Below are positions 11,739-22,866 of a stretch of DNA of 64,000 bases, piece after piece. The position numbers and the translations under genes are program-made. The first letter of the stretch is position 1; every line of letters starts with the position of its first letter. The notes beneath the pieces are model-generated. The model did not search any database, was not told the origin of the DNA, and worked only from the letters and a program-made list of their open reading frames with translations. The DNA comes from Reticulascus tulasneorum (taxonomy: Eukaryota > Ascomycota > Sordariomycetes > Glomerellales > Reticulascaceae): the NCBI GenBank assembly GCA_001557505.1, contig LSAX01000001.1:2852001-2916000 (forward strand). The letters are read 5' to 3'.

Positions 11739-12712
11739 ATGGCGTCCGCCGATCCATTTGACTCTGCTCTGTATGTATCTGTGCCACGCTGCTGACTCCA
11801 CAGTGTCTAACACATCTCCCAGGGACCTCCTCCGCCGCTTGAATCCGAAACACACAGCTGAACACCTCAATGCTATCATCTCCCTGGCACCAGACCTCAC
11901 CGAAGACCTCCTCTCGTCTGTCGACCAACCCCTAGCCGTCAAGCGTTGCAAACAAACGGGCCGTGACTACCTCCTGTGCGACTACAACCGTGACGGCGAC
12001 AGCTACCGCTCGCCATGGTCCAACCAGTTCGACCCGCCGCTAGACGAGGCTGGCCCTGGTGGTGTGGGAGCTGGAGGAAATGAGGGAGCTGGCGAGGGCG
12101 CGATACCGAGCGAGCGAGTGCGGAAGATGGAGGTCAAAGCGAACGATGCGTTTGACGTCTACAGAGATTTGTACTACGAGGGAGGGGTGAGCAGTGTTTA
12201 CTTTTGGAACCTAGACGATGGCTTCGCGGGTGTTGTGTTGCTTAAGAAATGTAAGACAGGCTTTCCTATTCACATTCTGTGGGATTGTTTTGGGCACACT
12301 ACTGATCATCTGCTACGTAGCCGCCACACCGGGAGGCAGCACGGAAGGCGTGTGGGATTCCATCCACGTCTTCGAGGCGATCGAGCGCGGCCGCAGCGCC
12401 CACTACAAGCTTACGTCTACAGTCATACTATCCCTGTCGACATCGACAGGCACGCTGGGGGATATGGATCTTAGCGGGAACATGACGCGGCAGGTGGAGC
12501 AGGACCTGGCTGTCGAGAGCGACGAGAGCCACATCGCGAACGTCGGGCGACTGGTGGAGGATATGGAGCTGAAGATGCGAAACTTGCTGCAGGAGGTCTA
12601 CTTCGGCAAGGCGAAGGATGTTGTAGGGGATCTGAGGAGCATCGGTAGCCTTAGCGAGGGCGCCAGGGAACGGGAGACACAGCGGGAGATCATTGGGAGC
12701 ATGCGGAAATGA
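11739..12712 (+). CDS. cap2: F-actin capping protein beta subunit
   Basis: Three exons, 11739-11770, 11823-12250 and 12321-12712, give 283 residues. The beta subunit pairs with the alpha subunit to cap barbed ends of actin filaments in cortical patches and endocytic sites. The sequence is highly characteristic: [19 protein letters not shown] across the first junction, [75 protein letters not shown] and [17 protein letters not shown]. The first exon is only 32 nt. A Gly-rich insert (residues about 88-104, [15 protein letters not shown]) before the conserved PSERVRK is longer than in many relatives. Introns are 52 and 70 nt with normal borders. Confidence is very high. Confidence 0.97.
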
Positions 12713-15700
12713 AGCGGTCTGGGGTATCCTTGATGTGATTCAAGAGAGAAAGAGATAGAGAGGGTGCGTGTGTGAGAGAGATGGTGATATTGAGATGGAG
12801 TTACACAACATTGTGTCTCAGATGAGATCTGCAGATAGGTCACGGTGGAGAAAATGCGTAGACCATATCCCGGCGCCCCGGCCAGATCTCGGGCACATGT
12901 TGTGCTCCCGGTAGCGTCCCGTCGAAGAAGCTTCCGTAAATCAAGTAAGGTAATATCATGTGCTACTCCAACTTTTCAACGACGTGTCTATTTCTCTCTT
13001 TTGCCCATTCTATTCTCGGCCCATTTCTTTCTCGAGACTACGGGCTTCCCTGCAGCCAAGCTCGGTGAGAGGCTTCAGGCAAAAAAAAAATTCCAATCCC
13101 GATATTCTGCAGACGCTTTCATCGAGCGGCATGGATTCAGGGGCGACTTACAGCCGCCGGGCCACCCGCCACGGGAAAGAGAGGCCATATGACATGCATA
13201 CCGATGGCGGAGAGGGATTGAATGCTCCGGAGGCGAGGTCAGAAACCCCATTCTGCCTTTCACTGTAACAGGGATTTGTCTGAGATTGGTCATCATGTGG
13301 TTCTCAAGAGTTGCAAGACATGCTCATTTCGCTCTTCATTCTGTCTAACACGGCGTGCGGTTCCGACCCGATCAAGCAGTAATCATGGGACATCAAAAGC
13401 TGTGTTTGCGTGGGGGGGGGGGGGGGGGGTGCTAGCGTTTCTCGTGGAATTCCCGGCGCCATCTTTTCGGGAAATTTTTTTATTTCATCTTTCCCACTAT
13501 GGTGGGGAATAGGGGCATGGCATTGATCAACTCACGGAAAGCCTGCCGCTTGCTGATTCGTATCAAACCAGAACTAAACGTGCAGTCTAAAAAACCAGCC
13601 GGTTGCGGGCGTTTTCCGCAAAAGCTCGGCATCATGCCTGACTCGGTTTTCACCCCCTCTTCCCCCTTCTCCCCTGGCCTAAGAATTTCGGATGTATGTG
13701 TTGAGGTTGAGGCGGCAAGTCTTCAGCTCGCGAGAACGGTGTTTGGCGTCCAATATGTCTAGGACAGGGACGATTGGGGGGGTGGATGTGTGTGGGGCCA
13801 GGCTTGATCGTCAGGTACGCGTGCTACAGGGCGGGGAGCTGCGGGACGAGAGAAACATGTTGCGGCGTTCGCATGAAGATTTCATATACGGCGCTGAGGC
13901 GGGATTGGTAGATATTGGATGATGTCTGATTTTTGATTTTTTTTGCTGGGGTTGCGGAGATTTTGGTGGCAATAAATGAATGATGGCGAGGTCCATGCTC
14001 TTTCGAGTGCCAGTGCCATTACCTGATCCATGGGTCACTCTTTAGATCCAAGACTTTTGTTTGACTTTCCAGGGTTCCTAGTTTGTTGGTTTTGGATCTT
14101 CTCCCACGAAATTGTCTCTGTATCCTCTCGATCACACCGAAGTAAGAACTTCGCCCATCGTCGGTTGAACACACCTGTGCGGGACCTATTACCTCTAAGG
14201 AGGATTTAGAAGAAGAAAAGAAAGAATAAAAAGGGACGGGATGACTTCTAGAAAGAAAGAACCCCGCAAGGCCACTGGCCCGGCACGTCCCCCTTTATTA
14301 CATTAGTTGGAGATCCTGAATATAAAAACAGGCGGGTGGGAAGGGAAGGGATGGGATGGGATCATGGAAGGCCCCTGAACGGGAGCCGGGAGGGACAGCC
14401 GGAAGCGCTAAATGATGGATGGTCCCGGATGAAGCAACCAACAAAGCGACTTCAAGCTCAATAAAACATGAATGCGCGCGCCCCCCCTACTCGTCCATGA
14501 GGCGCTGGAACCTCGCTGGGAAGCCGAGATGTTCTCTTCTGAATGGCTTCAGCTGCAGCGGATGTTTAATTGGGCAGAATATTCTCCTGTGTTACACCAG
14601 AGAGGTAGACAATGTTGTTGTCAGAAGGTGATACCTAGACGCTATACAGACCTATACACCGGGGGCATCTTAATCAACTTCAACCGCCTCATCGTACCGT
14701 AGATCGATCTATGTCTTGTCTTCAAGGGGAGACCTCATCTCGGGTGGCACGAGAGCCAAATATACCGGAGGAAAACTTATTCATCGGGGGATCAATCCTC
14801 CCTGTTCATGGGAGAATGAGAGACATCAAGGTCATGGCTGTTAAACACAAAGAAAGACACCACCTCCCCCCTCCGCTCTCTTTTCTCCCAGGCACGGAGC
14901 TCAGACAGCATCAAATTGTAGATCGGTAATAACACACGATGCCAGTAATATAGTACAACCAACGACTTATTAGTATTAAACCTAGTGCTTAAGCTATTTG
15001 AAGGTGCATGGGAGAGTGCGAGCCCTGTCACAAAATTACGGTTATGTACCGTACCTTGGGTACAGAGTAGTTCGTGCCTCTCTGTCCCGTAAGACAGGTA
15101 CCTCGCCAGCTAAGGCAGTTAGGCTAGGTTGCTTCTTTATTATTATTATCCCCCTTCTCTATTCCATCCCACATATTTTTCCTCGAGCGTTTTCATTTTG
15201 GATCTAATGAGAGAGACAGGGCCATGAGGCGCGCGCACGAGAGCCTGACCAAATGGGCCTAATTCTTGCATAAAGCTCCACCTCCAGCCCGCTGTCTGAC
15301 TGCCCTTCTCCCAACTAGATCCCACCCATCGAACTTGTCTACAAGCGGCAGCATATTCGCGGGGCCCTTTGGCTTTCTTTCGGGTCGTCGTTTTCTCTCT
15401 CTGTCATTTCTGTTTCTTCTCGGACCCGTTCAAATAGGGGGTGAACCATCAAGTGCTTCAGGACTAACTGCCAAACTTCATACCACACATTCTAATAACC
15501 AACGCTTGCTTGCCTGTCTACCTACCCTTCGACATTTCCATTTTGCCCTTTGCCAATTCAAAAGCTCGCTCGACTCACCCACTGACAGCTTCTGGGGAAT
15601 TGGCCTTCATTCTGCATACTGTGCCTGCCTTGCGGGGTCGCCCATTTTCGTCATCCTCGTGTGTAATTCGAGCATCCTACGAAGCTGCAGTCATCCCAGA

Positions 15701-15836
15701 CCGACCGACAGACCGACCGACCCCAATCCCCAAATCTGCGCCGTCACCCAACCCGGCGGATGCAGTAGAACCAGACCCCTCTATCGAACGACAACTCTAG
15801 CCTTCGCGAACACTGCACCAACAGCACATCATAATA
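12713..15836. other. 3.1 kb intergenic region
   Basis: No convincing gene is seen; short frames are uninformative. It contains a run of 18 G (13412-13429), a poly-A tract near 13081, and from about 15260 a long pyrimidine-rich leader with GACC repeats near 15700 that likely belongs to the epimerase gene. Confidence 0.55.
13412..13429 (+). repeat. Homopolymer of 18 G
   Basis: An uninterrupted run of 18 G. Such runs are unstable in replication and in sequencing, so the exact length should not be trusted. Confidence 0.9.
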
Positions 15837-17113
15837 ATGGCGGAGAAGCCATCGGTACTAATCATCGGAGGGCTTGGATACATTGGTCGTTTTCTTGCCC
15901 TCCATATCCACAAGAATGATCTTGCTTCCGAGGTTCGCGTGGTGGACAAGGCCCTGCCTCAATTAGCATGGCTGGCTCCCGAGTTCCAGGATGCTTGCGC
16001 TGGCGACAAGTTCGTGCAGGCAGACGCAAGCAGAGACCGTAAGTGGCCAATGATTACCCCGTCTCATGCGACCCTTGAAGCTAACCTTGTCGTCTTTTTT
16101 CTCCCATCACAGAGGCGTTAGCTAAAATATTCGACCGAGAAAATGGCAAGGAGTGGGATTATGTTTTCAATTGCGGCGGCGAGACAAGATACTCTCAGGA
16201 GGACGAAGTCTATAAGCTTCGTTCGCTGGGTCTGTCTCTCGCTGTCGGAAAGGAGGCCGCCAAGCGAAAAGTCAAGGCCTTTGTGGAGCTGAGCACTGGA
16301 ATGGTTTACAAGCCGGACTCGTCGCCGAGCAAGGAGAACGACAAGCTGAAACCGTGGAGCAAGATTGCCGTTTACAAGCTGCAGGCGGAGGAGGAATTGG
16401 CAAAGATTCAGGGGTAAGAATGACTCTTGGAAAAGGCAGCAACACGTTGAAACGACCGTCGGAAGCTGACCAGAGCTCTAATGACCAGATTGAACCTCAT
16501 CATCGTCCGCTTGGCGCATGTTTATGGACCCTACGCATCTCAGTTTGTTGCCACAGGATTGTGCTTGGCTCGAGTGTATCAATATCTCGAGACGGAAATG
16601 AGGTGGCTCTGGACGAAAGACCTAAGGACGAACACGGTACATATCGACGACGCCGCACGAGCGCTGTGGTCAATTGTGGCATGGTACGATGCTGGCAAGG
16701 CCAACTGGGATAACAAGGCGATGGGTAATGTACCCACTTTCAACGTTGTCGATAGCGGCGCGACGAACCAGGGGACCCTAGCAGAAATCATCGGCGCCGT
16801 CTTCAAGATCGAGACGGGTTTCCAGGGACAACTGATTAGCACGTTCGCGAGACTCAACATGGACAGCGTGGTCGACGACGTAAATGACGAGGTCCTGGGA
16901 CCGTGGGCTGAGCTACTGGAGAAGGCGGCCATTGCAAGGCCAGGACCGCTGACACCCTTTATGGAGAAGGAGCTGCTAAAAGACACGGACTTGAGCATGG
17001 ACGGCAGCAGGCTGGAAAAAGTTGTTGGATTCAAGTACGAGAAACCGAAGCTGACGAAGGAGCTGATCGAGGAGGTCATTGAGAGCTACAAGCAAATGAA
17101 TTGGTGGCCATGA
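15837..17113 (+). CDS. NAD-dependent epimerase/dehydratase (extended SDR)
   Basis: Three exons, 15837-16038, 16113-16413 and 16489-17113, give 375 residues. A Rossmann dinucleotide motif GGLGYIG lies at residues 11-17, with an acidic residue at the end of beta-2 (VRVVDKA), VFNCGGETRYSQ after beta-4, ELSTGMVYK, and RLAHVYGPYASQF in the second half. The fold is that of NAD-binding extended short-chain dehydrogenases such as sugar epimerases and dehydratases. The active-site Tyr155 is followed by KLQA, so the Lys expected at Tyr+4 is Ala159 here. The substrate cannot be read from the sequence. There is no signal peptide, so it is probably cytosolic. Introns are 74 and 75 nt. Confidence 0.9.
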
Positions 17114-18922
17114 TCCAATGCCAAGGTTTAGAAGGCTATAGAGTTGGGGGCCAGTGGCGAAAGAGTTGGGCCTCCAGGGGGAAGGGTGAAATATGGTGCT
17201 TTCCGGTCATGATGGTGGTTAGTATTGGTAGGTTGTTTGTTTGGGGGTTCTGTTTTTGGAGCCAACAATTGGGGAGTTGGGCATTGTATCACTAGGATAT
17301 CCGGTTCTTGTTTTAACCTCTTTACCATAGCTAGGATTTTGGCTTCATGGCAAGCTAATATAAGTTACGATTGTCAACTGCAAAAAAACTGAGTATGATA
17401 AGCTTACTTCCTGGTGTGCTTATGGACAGCCAGCATTGGCTGCTACAGTTTGGGAAGATTCGAAAAGAGAGGAAAGCTTATTTGAAGCGCAGGCATGGAA
17501 TACAGCTCCCCAGGGTGCTTAAGCAACGTAGCTTCGCTCTCTGCTTCGACTTGAAGGACTCGCCTGGGGACCCAAAACTCTCATGATATCGGTATGACAC
17601 AACAAAGAGAACAATACCAGCGCCTAGCCCGGTTATCGACGTTAGATCCTTCAGGTGCCACTTGGCTGGCTGTGCCGGCTACGTGGAGGATGCTCCTCTC
17701 TCAAGTCCTGCTATCTCATGATAGCAACAAGGGATGCTGAACACCGGACTGGCTGCTCTGTCTTTGTCTCACCGCTAGTAATTCAGTCGGCCACTATATG
17801 CCTGTTGAATCCGGAATCATTGGCGGATTTGTATGAGTGGTCTTGAACAACCAGACCCATGGGCAGAGAGCCTCCGCGGTCTGCCTCAACTTCCTCTGTG
17901 GTAATCGAATTTTGGTAGCATTTCTTGGTGGCTTAGACGAGGGACTTTGGAGATCCATATGCAAGATAGGAACGAGTCGGTGGTATTTGAATATGTGAGA
18001 TGGCACAGAGGCCATGTTGCCGTGTGGCCCTCATCTCCTAGGCTGACCGGGGCCAAGCAAATAGGCTAACAGGTAGGCTGACACGACGAGATTCGAGATT
18101 CGAGAGGTCGCTCAAGACCAAGCTCTGAGATCCAATTCAACTGTGGGTATATTTCCACAGGCACAACCAAGAAAGTGAAAAAGCTGGTAGCCCCTAGTGT
18201 GGTGTTAGTGGTGGAGTTGGACAGGAGATGTGAGGCGACCGGTACCTTAGATGCGTCGAACTATGGGTATGCACGATGAGAAGGTTTCACAACCGAGAGA
18301 ACGGCAATTTTCTTTTCGAGACGTGTTCTTGGAAACTCACAAGAGCCAGAATAACAAGAATAAGTAGGACAAGAAGAAGCTCTCAAACAAGAGCAAACTT
18401 ATTCTCGCAAGCCGTCTAAGTCAAGATGCAGTAACCTAATCGTACCTAGGTAAGAGGCTACTTGGACCAGGCACATGTGACAAGTAGTAATTGCCGTTTG
18501 TCTTTTGATGAGTCTGCCCCGCATGTCGTGGCTCAGATCGTTCTTTTTCATTATCTGGCATGCGGGCTATGCCCAGGAACTGCAACCCCAAACATGAGAT
18601 CATTTATCGGAGCTCAGAAAGGGGGGTTGGGGGTTGGTTGTGGAAGCCTCGGGCCACTGGCTTGGCCTACCTCTAGCTTGCCTCGTAATCGCACGCTTCA
18701 TCACCTCCCAACAACATACTTTTCAACCCGCCAGCTCCACACATGTATAAGAAGTGGGCATCGGCCACAAACTTTCTTGCGCCAGGTACTTAAACTCATC
18801 GTCTCCAAGTCTGGATCTAGATTTCGAGCTTGCTTCCTGCGATCAAGTTCTCTGCCTCTGCGTGATCATTGCACGGCCTTAGCGGAGATCCCCTCGCAAG
18901 ACACCCCGCGCCATATTTCAAG
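17114..18922. other. 1.8 kb intergenic region
   Basis: No gene is seen. Open frames are short and have no start or splice support. The last 250 bp form a pyrimidine-rich leader ahead of the ATG at 18923. Confidence 0.55.
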
Positions 18923-19579
18923 ATGGCTGCCCCTCCATCGCAGACCATCAAAGACCTCACGGGCGTATGGGTCATGGTACGTCCCCAGTAAAAACCCCCC
19001 CAGCTCTCATGAACCTCGCTAACAAAGCGCCCCCCCCCTCATCAGAACAAAACCCTCTCTGATAGTCCTGAGCCCGCCCTCGCCCTGCAGGGCATCGGCT
19101 GGATGATTCGCAAGGCCGTCGGCCTGGCCACCGTAACCCTGCACGTGAAGCACTACACGGGCCCGCCGACACCGCCCAACACGTCGACGGAGCCGCTAAC
19201 ACGCATCGACATTGAGCAGTACGCGACGGCCGGCCTGAAGGGCACGACGGAGAACCGGTGCCTGGACAACGAGTTCCGGGACCACACCGACTGGATGTTC
19301 GGGCACGTGCGCGGGCAGAGCAAGTGGATCGCCGCCGAGGACATCACGGACGAGTTCCTCAAGCGCGGCTGGCAGGAGGGCGAGGAGGAGAAGACGGGCC
19401 CGGACGGCATGTCGCATATCATGAGCCACGTGGAGAGCGTCGACAACGGCTGGACGGCGACGCAGATTTGGGGATTCCAGATCATTGAGGAAGAGAGGCG
19501 GTACGCGAGACATATCGTGGTGCAGAAGGGGGATGAGAGAGTTACCATTCGGTTGGTCTATGATTGGTACGTGGAGTGA
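18923..19579 (+). CDS. Conserved fungal protein, possibly lipocalin-like
   Basis: Two exons, 18923-18976 and 19046-19579, give 195 residues. The 69-nt intron has donor GTACGT and acceptor ATCAG. The opening IKDLTGVWVMNKTLSDSPE, made across the splice junction, and IGWMIRKAVGLATVTLHVKHY are typical of a widespread but uncharacterised fungal family. The small size, the LTGVW motif near the N-terminus and alternating beta-type segments suggest a lipocalin-like barrel that may bind a hydrophobic ligand; this is inference. Conserved-looking features include the DWMFGHVRGQSKW block and two Trp near WTATQIWGF. There is no signal peptide or membrane segment. The coding part is strongly G/C-biased at third positions, as in a well-expressed gene. 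Confidence 0.82.
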
Positions 19580-19947
19580 GTACGAAGTAGGCCAATGGCG
19601 AAGGGGGGGTGTTAGTGTGGTTCCTGAGGAGAGCCTTACCTAAGACTCGAGTCTTATAGCCTCTGCTGTGCAGGCATGCATGCTTGACATCATTACTTGT
19701 ACACACTCTGCCAATTGATAACTCGTAATTCATATTTGCGCCTCCGAGAATATGTTGAATGAATTCTCCTCTGTCCATGTGCCTAGCTGCCGTGGCTCTT
19801 TTGGCTCTTGTGAGCTACCGTAGTTACCAACGCCCAAGCTGATGCTGCCCGCTTTGCAATCTTACATGCCGGATATCTCGTTCTGCCTTGGCCGTCCCCA
19901 TCCTTGCCCCGGGGTCTCGCAGAACTTCCTCGTTCAGCACCACCCCC
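19580..19947. other. Convergent intergenic region
   Basis: 368 bp between two convergent genes, holding both 3' UTRs. Nothing else is seen. Confidence 0.6.
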
Positions 19948-20526
19948 CTAAGCCGGCCTCCGCTTTACAAACTCCTCCAAGTCCTGCACAGTCGCGACCC
20001 CGAGCACGAATCTCCGCTTCTCGTCCGTGATGACGGCAAAGTTCCTCTTCTCGCCGCCCTCGCCCTCGAAGAACCCCTCCAGCTCCTCGAGCGGGGTCTC
20101 CATCGAGATGACCTTGTACGCCTTGCCTTTGCGCTGGAACCGGATCATGGCTTTCCTGAGCTCGTCGTCCGGGTTGACCTTTCCTGAGTCGAGAAGGGCC
20201 TGCAGATGGGGGATGGCAATGTAGCCGAGCAGGGCGCGGGTGTTTGCGTCCACGATGGTCAGGTGCGTGTAATCTCGCTCAAAGGCGGAGATGAGGGCGA
20301 GCGATATCGGGTCCGACGGCGTGAGGGAGAGCGCGGCTGGTGGGTCGAGGTCCTCGACTGTGGCCTACGCATTGCGATATCCTGTTAGTTACGCGCTCAC
20401 GATATTGTACAGGTTCGGGGTACGCCTCACTCCTCTATACCTCGAAGACCATTTCGAGACGAAGGGTGTGGACGACGAGCCGTTGGTCGGTGGCACCGCC
20501 ATTGTAGCGTTACTTGCGAGCGCCAT
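19948..20526 (-). CDS. CBS-pair domain protein
   Basis: Two exons on the minus strand, 20526-20431 and 20364-19948, give 170 residues. The 66-nt intron has donor GTGAGG, branch ACTAAC and acceptor CGTAG. The start is the first in-frame ATG; a second Met lies 8 codons later. After a short Ser/Thr-rich leader the protein reads WSSRYRGATVEDLDPPAAL, then a tandem CBS (Bateman) module: SDPISLALISAFERDYTHL and DANTRALLGYI form the first, and the second ends with FAVITDEKRRFVLGVATVQ. CBS pairs usually bind adenine nucleotides and act as energy sensors. No enzymatic domain is attached, so this would be a stand-alone sensor or partner subunit. It is divergent from the phosphate carrier gene. Confidence 0.85.
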
Positions 20527-21601
20527 CGTGTTGACAAGGGCAAAAGAGTTTGGCCGTTCAGTAGTGCTAGTTGTAACGTCTGTGTTTTCGTGTTGACCGC
20601 CTCGCAATATCTGAGCTCTGGACGATGTTGACTTTTGAACTAGTCAGGCCTGGGGGTCACCGTGATGAGAATTGAAAGTGGAAGTGGGGCAGCCTCTTTC
20701 TTAGTGTACCGCCGCCCACCACTTCCGACCCAGAAAAGTGCTGAGGTTCCATTTTATGAGAATGGATCTCTGTGCGGACATGCTTGGGATCGGATGGTGA
20801 CAATGACGTCAAACTTCTACTGCCTTTGAATTGCCAAACCACAACCAAATGTTTAACAGGGTAAGGTAGGAGGGGAGCCCCGAATAATGGGACATTTCCT
20901 TACTTTGTACAAGGTCGCAAGCAGATAAACGAACTTCATGTAGCCCCCCCCGCCCACCTGGATCTTACTCCGTGCGCAGTTTCCTACCCTCGCACTGTGA
21001 GGGGGATCCTGCCCGCCTTTTCTTTCTTTACTGAAGGTGAGCGATAAGGATAAGACTAGCCGCCTAATTAAGGTAAGGTAGGTAGCTCGAGATCCCGCCG
21101 TGATGTCACCACTATCTGATAGAGTCCCCCGTTCCTACTGGTCTGAGCGTGGAGCTCTGTATCACACGCAAAACCGGCCGACCTTCTCCAACAAACCTGG
21201 TTCCTTATCTCCGGGACTTCTTCGAACATCTCAGTTTCATCTCCTAAATCGGGTTTCCTCATCGTAAATCCTCGAGTCTCCTAATACGATATCCTACCTG
21301 CTGGTCCAGAGGTGTCGTGTGACAGTGGACTGACTATACGGCTGTCGTGCAGTCAATCTCATCCATCTCCCCAGTAAGTACCGCAGATCAGATCCCGCGA
21401 CATTCCGACAGACAGCTTTCCCCGAGATGACGGTTGATGCCGGCGCACTGCGAGCAGCTATTGAGATGGGCAGCCAATTCCATCCATGTCCCAGCATTTG
21501 CGCATTTTAGATCTAGCCTCCCTTTATGCGATAATGTATCAATGGCTGACTTGGGCCTAGAGGTTGATTGACCGGTTTGAATCAAACCGCTGCTCTTCAC
21601 A
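20527..21601. other. Bidirectional promoter, CBS protein and phosphate carrier
   Basis: 1.08 kb between the two start codons. No gene is seen. It holds AGGTAAGGTAGG-type runs (about 20861 and 21070) and a C-run near 20945. Confidence 0.55.
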
Positions 21602-22866
21602 ATGTCCAACCTTTTCCCCAGACATGAGACTCTTCAGCAGTCATTCTCTTCGCCTTTTGCCCCTAAGCCGAAGCCGAAGTCGAAGCCGACTCCCTACATG
21701 GCGCGGCCGGAGCTTTACGGTGCTTACTCAACTGTTGACGATGTCAGAGACAAGGCACACAAGCTGAGCGCCGAGGCCACTAAGGAGTTCGAGAAGGCCA
21801 GTGCCGCCGCTCAGGCGAAAGCTGGTAAGGTCGAGCTGTACTCGGCCAAATACTATGCTGCTTGCACATTCGGTGGCTTGATGGCTTGTGTAAGTGCCCG
21901 GATCTGAGCCTCTCCACCGTTATCACGCCACACGGTACTGACACATCGAAGGGCCTAACCCATACTGCTGTCACTCCCCTCGACTTCGTCAAGACTCGCC
22001 GGCAAGTGGACCCGAAGCTATACAAAGGCAACTTCCAGGCCTGGGGTCTAATCTACAGAGCGGAGGGCCTCCGCGGCATCTTCACCGGCTGGAGCCCCAC
22101 GCTCTTCGGATACAGTGCTCAGGGTGCTTTCAAGTATGGATGGTATGAATACTTCAAGAAGACTTACTCCGACCTTGCTGGGCCGGACAATGCGTACAAG
22201 TACAAGACCTTGCTATACTTGTCTGCCTCCGCCTCCGCCGAATTCCTTGCCGATATTGCTCTCTGCCCCTTTGAGGCTGTCAAGGTTCGAATGCAAGGCA
22301 CCATCCCCTCCCCGTTCACCGGCACACTCGACGGTATCAGCAAGATCACTAAAAAGGAGGGAGTGGCTGGACTCTATAAGGGTATCTACCCGCTTTGGGG
22401 TCGTCAAATCCCTTACACCATGATGAAGTTTGCTTCGTTTGAGACCATCGTCGAGATGATCTATGAGCGCCTGCCCGGCCAGAAGAGCGACTACAGCAAG
22501 GCCGCTCAGACCGGTGTTTCCTTCGTTGGTGGTTACCTTGCCGGTATTCTCTGCGCCATTGTGTCTCATCCGGCCGACGTCATGGTCAGCAAGCTGAACT
22601 CGAAACGCGAGCCTGGTGAGGCGGTCGGTTCGGCTGTGAGTAAAATCTACAAGGAGATCGGCTTCCGTGGTCTGTGGAATGGATTGCCCGTCAGAATTGT
22701 CATGATTGGTACCCTGACCGGTCTCCAATGGACAATCTACGTAAGTACACTCTCGTCAACCTCACAACATGGGGAGATTTCTGACATGATTCCACAGGAT
22801 TACTTCAAGATCTTCATGGGTCTCCCAACCACGGGAGGAGGGGCTCCTGCAGCGGAAAAGAAATAA
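21602..22866 (+). CDS. mir1: Mitochondrial phosphate carrier
   Basis: Three exons, 21602-21889, 21952-22740 and 22798-22866, give 381 residues. This inner-membrane carrier imports phosphate for ATP synthesis. It has the three-repeat mitochondrial carrier fold. The signature motifs are PLDFVKTR in repeat 1, PFEAVKVRMQ in repeat 2 and a divergent HPADVMVSK in repeat 3, the last being usual for phosphate carriers. Further family blocks are YKGNFQAWGLIYRAEGLRG, GWSPTLFGYSAQGAFKYG and FRGLWNGLPVRIVMIGTL. An N-terminal Lys/Pro-rich leader (APKPKPKSKPTPY) precedes the first repeat and could serve as a presequence. The first intron is 62 nt with branch TACTGAC, the second 57 nt. Length fits the family with an extended N-terminus. 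Confidence 0.96.

Noticed and set aside
15266..15919. 217-codon open frame upstream of and overlapping the epimerase start
   Set aside because: It overlaps the true start in another frame and is composed of leader-type pyrimidine sequence.
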